Part shown: positions 16,784 through 23,269 of the stretch, piece by piece
How the letters are laid out: every line of letters begins with the position of its first letter
Position numbering within the stretch: the stretch's first letter is position 1
Source: Pirellulales bacterium
GTDB taxonomy: Bacteria; Planctomycetota; Planctomycetia; Pirellulales; JAICIG01
Assembly: GCA_025924495.1 (NCBI GenBank)
Contig: JAICIG010000018.1
Coordinates: 1-35,048 of the forward strand
Reading direction: 5' to 3'
Length of the DNA stretch: 35,048 nucleotides
Notes under the pieces: generated by a model
Database searches by the model: none
Told to the model about the DNA's origin: nothing
The model's input: only the letters and a program-made list of their open reading frames with translations
Program-made: the position numbers and the translations under genes

Positions 16784-19120
16784 ATGAGCATTCACGTCTT
16801 CGGCATCCGTCACCATGGCCCCGGCTGCGCACGCAGCCTGCGCGCGGCGCTCGATGAGTTGCAGCCCGACGCCCTTGTCATCGAAGGGCCGGCCGATGCC
16901 GAAGAGGTACTGCATTTGGCCGCCCGCGACGATATGCAGCCGCCCGTTGCGCTATTGCTCTATCCGGCCGACGAACCGCGAGAAGCGGTGTACTACCCGT
17001 TCACGGTTTTCTCGCCCGAATGGCAAGCGCTCCGCTGGGCGCTGTCGAAAAACGTCCCCGTGCGGTTGATGGATTTGCCCCAGTCGCACCAAATGGCCCT
17101 CGAGCGACAACGGTGGCAGCAGTTGGCGGCAGAGAACGATGCGGCCGCTGAACAGAGCTCAGAAGAATCGCTTGGGCCCGCCGACCCTAGACCTGAAGCG
17201 AAACACGACGTTGCGCAACGCCAGGACGTTTTACGCGAAGATCCGCTCGCCATGCTCGCCGAAGCGGCGGGATACAAAGACCATGAGCTGTGGTGGGAAC
17301 AGCAGATCGAGCGGCGCGAGAATGTCAGCGGACTATTCGATGCCATCCTGGCAGCCATGCGCGTCGTTCGCGAGTCGGTCTCTGCCGTGCCGAAGCGCGA
17401 TTTGCTGCGCGAGGCCTACATGCGCAAGACGCTGCGCGAGACGGCCAAGCAGGGTTTTGCTCGGATTGCCGTCGTGTGCGGCGCCTTTCATGCGCCGGTT
17501 TTAGATGAAGCGGCCGCCGCGGGCAACGCGCCTGGCTGCCGCGTTAAGGACGACAACGAGGCGCTTCGCGGCCTGCCAAAGCTGAAGACGGCGGCGACTT
17601 GGATTCCTTGGACCCACTCGCGGCTGAGTTACCGCAGCGGCTACGGCGCCGGCGTGCAATCGCCAGGCTGGTATGCTCATGTCTGGAAAACGCCGGAGGA
17701 AGCGCCGCTGCGTTGGATCGCAACCGCCGCGCGGCTGCTGCGGACGAAAGATCTCGACGCCTCTTCCGCGAGCGTGATCGAAACCGTCCGGCTGGCCGAC
17801 GCGCTGGCTGCGATGCGCGACTTGCGTTCGCCCGGGCTTGAAGAACTCAACGAGTCGATTCTCACCGTGCTGTGTCACGGCGATCCGCTGCCGATGCGGT
17901 TAATTCGCGACCGCTTAGAAATCGGCGACGATTTGGGCGCCGTCGCCGCCGATACTCCTTCGTTGCCGCTGCAACAAGACTTGCAAGGACTTGTCAAACG
18001 GTTGCGGCTGAAGCAATCGCCGGAGATTCGGTCGCTCGATCTCGACCTGCGCAAGGAAAACGATCTGGCGCGCAGCCACCTGCTGCACCAATTGAGGCTG
18101 CTCGATATTGGCTGGGGCGACTTGCGTAAGAGCGGCGGTCAAGCTTCCACGTTCCATGAACTCTGGCAATTGCAGTGGCAGCCGGAATTTGCCGTCAAAC
18201 TCATCGAAGCCAGCGTGTGGGGCAACACGGTCTCAGCGGCTGCTGGAGCGAAGCTGATTCATGACGCGGAACAGTCGGTCGAATTGCCCAAGATTACTGC
18301 GCAGCTTGACGCCGCGATCCTCTCTGGCCTGACTGAGGCCGTCGATCCGCTCTTAGCGCGAATCCAATCGCAAGCCGCCATCTCTGCCGACGTGCGGCAT
18401 CTGCTCGATTCGCTGCTGCCGTTGGCCAAGGTCGCTCGTTACGGCGATGTCCGCGGCACCGCGGCCGCACATGTCGAACCGATCCTGGCCGGGCTGTTTG
18501 AGCGCGCGACGGTGGGCTTGCCGTCGGCCTGCTACGCGCTCGATGAGTCGGCGGCCGAGCGGATGCTGGGCAGCATTGGCCAGGCCCAGCAGGCTCTCGA
18601 CGTGCTCGATCGCGGCGATTTGCGAGACGAATGGCAACAGCTCTTGCGCGTGCTGATGACAAGCGACATCCACGCGCTGCTGCGCGGATGGTGCTGTCGA
18701 CTGTTGTTTGAGAAGCAGGCGATCAGCGAAGAGGATCTGTATCTTGCCGCCCGGCTAGCGCTTTCGTCAGCCAATCCGCCCGCGGAGTGCGCAGCTTGGG
18801 CCGCAGGTCTGTTGCGCGGCAGCGGATTGCTGCTGCTCTACCAAGACGGCGTCTGGCAGGTTTTCAATCGCTGGCTCTGCGAATTGAATGCCGAGGCGTT
18901 CGTTGAACTATTGCCCCTGTTGCGAAAGGCCTTCGCTGATTTCGCTCCTGCCGAGCGACGACAGATGGGCGAAAAAGTAAAACATCTGTCGCCAACTGCA
19001 GGCAAGATTTCCCGACGGCCCGAGGCGACCGCCGCAGAAGTTCATTGGGCGCGAGCACGGCTGGCTCTGCCCGTCTTGGCGCATATTCTGGGAGTGCCGT
19101 ATGACGACAATCAGCGATGA
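16784..19120 (+). CDS. DUF5682 protein with TraB/PrgY/EreA-like N-terminal region
   Basis: 778 aa. The N-terminus reads HVFGIRHHGPGCARSL, then PDALVIEGP with Glu34, and much later RIAVVCGAFHAPVL with His236. The order His-His (10-11), Glu (34), and a GAxH motif resembles the conserved positions of the TraB/PrgY/EreA/Tiki superfamily, which includes putative metal-dependent hydrolases. Further marks are SPEWQALRWAL and RLMDLPQSH. Residues from about 300 on are helical and lack known motifs. It has no signal peptide or transmembrane helix. It begins 61 nt after the ATPase gene and overlaps the vWA gene by 20 nt. It may be the effector or substrate-binding component of the operon; this is inference. 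Confidence 0.83.
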   Translation: MSIHVFGIRHHGPGCARSLRAALDELQPDALVIEGPADAEEVLHLAARDDMQPPVALLLYPADEPREAVYYPFTVFSPEWQALRWALSKNVPVRLMDLPQSHQMALERQRWQQLAAENDAAAEQSSEESLGPADPRPEAKHDVAQRQDVLREDPLAMLAEAAGYKDHELWWEQQIERRENVSGLFDAILAAMRVVRESVSAVPKRDLLREAYMRKTLRETAKQGFARIAVVCGAFHAPVLDEAAAAGNAPGCRVKDDNEALRGLPKLKTAATWIPWTHSRLSYRSGYGAGVQSPGWYAHVWKTPEEAPLRWIATAARLLRTKDLDASSASVIETVRLADALAAMRDLRSPGLEELNESILTVLCHGDPLPMRLIRDRLEIGDDLGAVAADTPSLPLQQDLQGLVKRLRLKQSPEIRSLDLDLRKENDLARSHLLHQLRLLDIGWGDLRKSGGQASTFHELWQLQWQPEFAVKLIEASVWGNTVSAAAGAKLIHDAEQSVELPKITAQLDAAILSGLTEAVDPLLARIQSQAAISADVRHLLDSLLPLAKVARYGDVRGTAAAHVEPILAGLFERATVGLPSACYALDESAAERMLGSIGQAQQALDVLDRGDLRDEWQQLLRVLMTSDIHALLRGWCCRLLFEKQAISEEDLYLAARLALSSANPPAECAAWAAGLLRGSGLLLLYQDGVWQVFNRWLCELNAEAFVELLPLLRKAFADFAPAERRQMGEKVKHLSPTAGKISRRPEATAAEVHWARARLALPVLAHILGVPYDDNQR

Positions 19121-20288
19121 AGAACGTCTCCGCCGTTGGCGGCTGGTGCTCGGCAAAGCGGCGCAGTGCGCAGGCGGTGGAGCAGGCGCCGGCGAAGGCC
19201 TGCCGCTCGAACTGCACGGCGACGCCCTGCAGATGGACAACGTGCTCGAGGCCCTTTACGACTCAAGCCGCAAGGCCGGGCTCGGTCCTTCCTGCCCGAA
19301 CGTCAATCGCTGGCTCGGCGACATTCGCACTTACTTCCCCAAATCGGTCGTGCAGGTGATGCAGCAGGACGCCCTCGAGCGACTCAACTTGCACCAGATG
19401 CTGTTTGAGCCGGAAACGCTCGAAGCGATCGAGGCCGACGTGCATCTGGTCGGCACGCTGCTCTCGCTCAAGAACGTGATACCGAATAAAACGAAGGAGA
19501 CGGCCCGGCAAGTCGTCCGCAAGGTCGTCGACGATCTGGAGCGCAAGCTGCGCAACCCGCTAGTCGAAGCCGTGCGCGGCGCGCTCAACAAAGCAACGCG
19601 AACCTCACGCCCTCGGGCGAACGAAATCGATTGGCATCGCACGATTCGCAAGAATCTCAGGAACTATCAGCCGGATCGTCGCACGATCATTGCCGAGCGG
19701 CTAGTCGGCTACGGCCGCAAGCGTTCGTCGCTGCGCGACATCATCCTCTGCATCGATCAAAGCGGTTCGATGGCGACCTCCGTCGTGTACTCGAGCATCT
19801 TCGGCGCCGTGCTGGCATCGCTTCGCGCCGTGTCGACGAGGTTAGTGGTGTTTGATACGCAAGTGGTCGACTTGACGGAACACCTGCAAGACCCAGTCGA
19901 CGTCTTGTTCGGCACGCAATTGGGCGGCGGGACGGATATCAATCGCGCAGTCGGTTATTGCCAAGGATTGATCACGCGGCCGAACCAGACGATCTTCGTG
20001 TTGATCAGCGATCTCATCGAAGGGGGCGTGGAAGAGCAACTGCTGCGGCGCACCGCGGAGATCGTCGGCAGCGGCGCTACCATGCTGTGCCTGCTGGCGC
20101 TTAGCGACAGCGGTTCGCCCTGCTATGACGAAGGACTGGCGGCCAAGATGACGGCGCTCGGCGCCTCGGCGTTTGCCTGCACGCCCGATGTTTTCCCCGA
20201 TCTGATGGCCACCGTCATCCGCAAGGGCGACATTGCGAATTGGGCGGCCCGGCACGAGATCGTCATTCGCGGCGCCGCGCAGCATTAG
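19101..20288 (+). CDS. CoxE-like von Willebrand factor A domain protein
   Basis: 395 aa. An N-terminal helical region of about 200 residues is followed by a vWA domain with a complete MIDAS: Asp219, Ser221 and Ser223 (DQSGS), Thr278 and Asp279 (GGGTD), and Asp304 (ISDL). A metal ion, usually Mg2+, would be bound there for partner adhesion. No signal peptide, so cytoplasmic. The start overlaps the preceding gene by 20 nt, indicating coupled translation. It is the expected vWA partner of the MoxR ATPase encoded upstream, in the manner of CoxE or ViaA. It is the last gene of the operon; the next gene lies on the other strand. Confidence 0.9.
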   Translation: MTTISDEERLRRWRLVLGKAAQCAGGGAGAGEGLPLELHGDALQMDNVLEALYDSSRKAGLGPSCPNVNRWLGDIRTYFPKSVVQVMQQDALERLNLHQMLFEPETLEAIEADVHLVGTLLSLKNVIPNKTKETARQVVRKVVDDLERKLRNPLVEAVRGALNKATRTSRPRANEIDWHRTIRKNLRNYQPDRRTIIAERLVGYGRKRSSLRDIILCIDQSGSMATSVVYSSIFGAVLASLRAVSTRLVVFDTQVVDLTEHLQDPVDVLFGTQLGGGTDINRAVGYCQGLITRPNQTIFVLISDLIEGGVEEQLLRRTAEIVGSGATMLCLLALSDSGSPCYDEGLAAKMTALGASAFACTPDVFPDLMATVIRKGDIANWAARHEIVIRGAAQH

Positions 20289-20344
20289 CATCGCCTGCAT
20301 GGTCAGAAAGCTGCCAGGCCAGGCAAAGCAGGCCAATCGAGCCC

Positions 20345-21829
20345 TTAAGCTCGCGGCCCGGGTTGCGGCGATGAGCCGAACAGCTTCGGAACGTCGCGCA
20401 CATCGCGCAGCATGCCGCCATCGCGCGGATCGCGCCGCAGCTTCTCGGCAACCTCGGGACTCAGTTGCAAGTCCCCTTCCTCAATGCCAAACCGCCAGCC
20501 GTAGACCCGCTTGATCGATTCGTCGAGCGTCTTAGGCGGTCGTTCGGGGTAGTAGTTCACAAACATGCCGCCGCCCGCGTAAATGATATTGCAGCCTTCG
20601 CTCCCTAGTTCCTCGCTCGACTGAGCGTCGGTATTCTTGATCCAGCCCCAATCTCCAGGCGTCCAATGGTTGCTGGGCACGCCGAACTGCCGATCCACAA
20701 GCAAGCCTTCTTGTCGAAACGTTCCATCGCTGTCCACGATCGGCGCCATGTTCAAGAACGGGCGTCGCGGGTCAAGCGTCTGCTCCAACTGCGCCGTCGC
20801 CGCAGGGTCAGGACGAACGCGGTGGAAATAATCGAAGATGCCGTGCGCCACGATGAAACGGCAAGCGCTGGTACAACCGATCTGGTATGAGAACTTGCCG
20901 ACAAATGCGTCGGCGATCGCCTGCATCGGTCTGACATTCGATTTGATGGTCCAGTCGTCCCCCTGCATTTCCTCCCAGAACTCACCGGTATTGTAGCGGT
21001 AGATTTTGTCTTCCGGGAAAACCCAGTCCGCGCGCGATCCCCAATAGACGATGTTCTGTCGGATCGCAAGCTCCTGCTTGAGATGATCGACGGAGCAGTT
21101 CTGTTCGGCAAAGCGAAACTCTCGGCCGCGCTGCAACATACAAGCCAGGATCTCTTTTTGAGACACGATGGCCATTGTCTTGGTTTGTCCGTGACGATCC
21201 CGAAAAGAAAGTTCTTCGGGCGCTAGATTCCATTGCGGCTGCTGGAGCAACGAAAGCGTGCCGGTGTCGTCCGTGGGCGAGTTCAGCATATAAGTGACCT
21301 GCTTGCCGTCCGGCGCAAGGCGCGTTTGCACTTGACCGTCGGCCCAGCCCATTTCGGTCAATAACTGCTGCATTTGCACTTTCGTCTGCGACACTTGTTC
21401 GTACCGTCCCGAGAACACGATCCCGCCTGGTCCGGCAAGACTGGGAGTGCCACGAGGAACGTTGGCAATCGTCGGTCGGCGCGGTCCCAGTTGCCCTGCG
21501 TGCAAAGCCGCGGGCGTAGCGAGCGGGGTCTGGCTTTTGTTGGCAACCACGTTTACGCGGGTTGCGCCGGAGCCATTCGCTCTGGCCGGCGCTGCCGCGA
21601 TCTCGATCGTCGCGCGCTTTTGTACTGCAGGCTGGGTGCGCTCCGTTTTTCGCGGAACAGCAACCCGCCGGATATCGGGCGGGCCAGAAGAATCGCCGGC
21701 GCTGGCCACTGCCGGCGGCCTGTAATAAGCGCCCAAGCCGAGGCTGATGATCGACGCGCCGGCAAGAATCACCAGTGTGGTGAGGCGGAACGGGAACCCC
21801 TGTCGCTTGTTTGGGACGGCACCATTCAT
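20345..21829 (-). CDS. Membrane-anchored protein resembling protein-glutamine gamma-glutamyltransferase (Tgl-like)
   Basis: 494 aa from the ATG at 21829 with AGGAG 6 nt upstream; a start at 21895 lacks a site. A single N-terminal membrane helix (about residues 15-35) is followed by a Pro/Ala/Thr-rich linker to about 130. The C-terminal 250 residues resemble the Bacillus spore-coat transglutaminase Tgl: YQIGCTSACRFIVAHGIFDYF contains the candidate nucleophile Cys319, WTPGDWGWIKNTDAQS matches the PGD..Y-KN..D segment, and GSEGCNIIYAGGGMF carries Glu411 at the GEN-IYLG position. If correct it would cross-link or modify proteins outside the inner membrane. Resemblance was judged by eye, so the family call is tentative. 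Confidence 0.6.
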   Translation of the reverse strand: MNGAVPNKRQGFPFRLTTLVILAGASIISLGLGAYYRPPAVASAGDSSGPPDIRRVAVPRKTERTQPAVQKRATIEIAAAPARANGSGATRVNVVANKSQTPLATPAALHAGQLGPRRPTIANVPRGTPSLAGPGGIVFSGRYEQVSQTKVQMQQLLTEMGWADGQVQTRLAPDGKQVTYMLNSPTDDTGTLSLLQQPQWNLAPEELSFRDRHGQTKTMAIVSQKEILACMLQRGREFRFAEQNCSVDHLKQELAIRQNIVYWGSRADWVFPEDKIYRYNTGEFWEEMQGDDWTIKSNVRPMQAIADAFVGKFSYQIGCTSACRFIVAHGIFDYFHRVRPDPAATAQLEQTLDPRRPFLNMAPIVDSDGTFRQEGLLVDRQFGVPSNHWTPGDWGWIKNTDAQSSEELGSEGCNIIYAGGGMFVNYYPERPPKTLDESIKRVYGWRFGIEEGDLQLSPEVAEKLRRDPRDGGMLRDVRDVPKLFGSSPQPGPRA

Positions 21830-21835
21830 TGACGT

Positions 21836-21843
21836 CTCCTCCC
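21836..21843 (-). promoter_or_regulatory. Ribosome binding site of the Tgl-like gene
   Basis: On the minus strand GGGAGGAG lies 6 nt before the ATG at 21829 and fixes the start. It is one of the strongest sites in the window. Confidence 0.7.
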
Positions 21844-21982
21844 GTTGCAGTTTTCGCCTGCCTATCCTATCAGCCCTAAATAGGGGTTGCATCAAAGAAT
21901 TCTTATATTTCTTGACAGCACTCTACTAGGGGGTCATGGCGCGAAATTCAGCTTGTATTTCCACGCGCCGAGGAGTCCCGGC

Positions 21983-22345
21983 ATGGCGGTTGCACGCACC
22001 CGGTTTGTTGGGCCGGCAAACTGTCCGTCAGTCGGCAATGAAATGGCTCGGGGTCGCCTGACGGCGCGGGCTGCGCCGCCGGAGGTCAGCATTTGGCGCC
22101 GCTTCGAATCGGCTCGCAAGAATCAAGGCAGTCACGCTGTTGACAAAGCGCGTAATCAGCCGATAGACACGGCCGAAGTTGCCCCGCCAAACAGGCGTGA
22201 TGATCAGAGTTGGCTTCCCGGACAGGAGGCCGCGCAGACCATGAAAGAGTGCCGTTCGTTGGCGAGCTCAACGGTCGCAACGATCGCGCAGGCAGTCGAC
22301 GAACCTGCCGCTGGAACCAATTTTAGCGGCGTGGCAGCAACATGA
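21983..22345 (+). CDS. Possible orphan protein, unknown
   Basis: 120 aa frame beginning at an ATG with AGGAG 7 nt upstream. The sequence is rich in Arg, Ala and Ser, has no membrane segment and no motif I recognise. Its TGA overlaps the ATG of a further 45-codon frame (22342-22479). Codon use does not clearly favour G/C in third positions. It could equally be a chance frame in a GC-rich spacer. Confidence 0.25.
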   Translation: MAVARTRFVGPANCPSVGNEMARGRLTARAAPPEVSIWRRFESARKNQGSHAVDKARNQPIDTAEVAPPNRRDDQSWLPGQEAAQTMKECRSLASSTVATIAQAVDEPAAGTNFSGVAAT

Positions 22346-22608
22346 CCGAAGTGCAGATTGCTGTTGAGGATGGATGCGAACGATCATGCTGCGCCTCGCA
22401 CGATTTTCGTACCCGGGATATGATGAGGTTCACAGGCGCTTGCGCGCTGATGACCCTAGCATTGCACGACTTTATTTGACCAACGATTTGGCTGCTGGCA
22501 ACCATGCGATTTGAATTGCAGGTTAAAAACTGGGCGACCGGCGGCAGACCGGCCGGCAATCGCTCTACGCAACGCCCAAGGTCAAGCGGCCGTCAGACTT
22601 TCGATGGC

Positions 22609-22630
22609 CAGCGCGTCGGCCGACGCGCTG
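22609..22630. repeat. 22-bp perfect palindrome upstream of the phosphatase gene
   Basis: The half-site CAGCGCGTCGG (22609-22619) is followed immediately by its exact reverse complement (22620-22630), with no spacer. The palindrome ends 40 nt before the phosphatase ATG. It could be an operator for a dimeric regulator or a cruciform/hairpin. A smaller CCCGC-a-GCGGG hairpin follows at 22655-22665. Confidence 0.6.
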
Positions 22631-22670
22631 CAATCTGTGAAGGTAAGAGACTGTCCCGCAGCGGGCCGAG

Positions 22671-23153
22671 ATGTGCATGCCTTTTATCCTAGTTTCGCCA
22701 GGCATCTACCGAAGCGCCAAGCCTCGGTTGAAAGATCTGATGGAACATCAGCCCGAGCTGAGAACCGTCATCAATCTTTCTTCGGGGGCGTACAAATGGT
22801 CGCCTCCTGATCTCGCCGAGGACGCGGAAGAGGCCGCGTTTCCCGTTGAGCAGAAACTGCACATTCCCATGTCGCCGTTCTCTCCGCCCTCAGTGGAGGA
22901 CGTAAAACAAGTGTGCGACACCGCGATCGCCTCCTATAATCAGCCGGTGTTAATCCACTGCCTACAAGGCGTGGACCGAACCGGCGTCGTGGTTGCCTAT
23001 CTTCGCGTCGCCTACCACGGCTGGACTACGGACGCCGCATTGGCGGAAATGCGCAGCCACGGTTTTCACAGCGGCCGGTATTTTTACTGGATGCCAGCAA
23101 TCCGGCGAATGCTGTACCGTGCCGAATCCGAGTACCGCAGTCGCACTGCTTGA
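22671..23153 (+). CDS. Dual-specificity / tyrosine-phosphatase-like protein
   Basis: 160 aa. The phosphatase loop HCLQGVDRTG gives His96, nucleophile Cys97 and Arg103 (CX5R), followed by the usual VVAYLRVAYHGWTTDAALAEM helix. The N-terminal VSPGIYRSAKP is the common opening of small bacterial and plant/fungal-like phosphatases (Siw14/DSP type). An Asp general acid is not obvious in the IPMSPFSPPS loop, which is frequent in this subgroup. Cytoplasmic by appearance. The ATG at 22671 or at 22677 could be used; neither has a strong ribosome site. It stands alone. The substrate could be protein or phospholipid/inositol phosphate. Confidence 0.85.
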   Translation: MCMPFILVSPGIYRSAKPRLKDLMEHQPELRTVINLSSGAYKWSPPDLAEDAEEAAFPVEQKLHIPMSPFSPPSVEDVKQVCDTAIASYNQPVLIHCLQGVDRTGVVVAYLRVAYHGWTTDAALAEMRSHGFHSGRYFYWMPAIRRMLYRAESEYRSRTA

Positions 23154-23269
23154 TCGGAGCATTCCGTCATCCAGCGAGCGATTCTACGCCTGTGAATCCT
23201 TGACTCGCGCTACCGGCGCATGATGACCGCTGGGGCATCGGCGAACAAGATTGGCCCGCCTCGCCGACA

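Larger units (their letters stand above)
21844..22670. other. Long spacer with little recognisable content
   Basis: About 830 nt between the minus-strand Tgl-like gene and the plus-strand phosphatase gene. It holds one doubtful frame (21983-22345), a CCCTA-AA-TAGGG dyad at 21874-21885 upstream of the Tgl-like gene, and a 22-bp perfect palindrome at 22609-22630. No RNA gene or mobile-element end was recognised. Confidence 0.5.

Noticed and set aside
21912..21934. TTGACA as a plus-strand -35 box
   Set aside because: No -10-like hexamer follows at 16-18 nt and no convincing gene lies just downstream.
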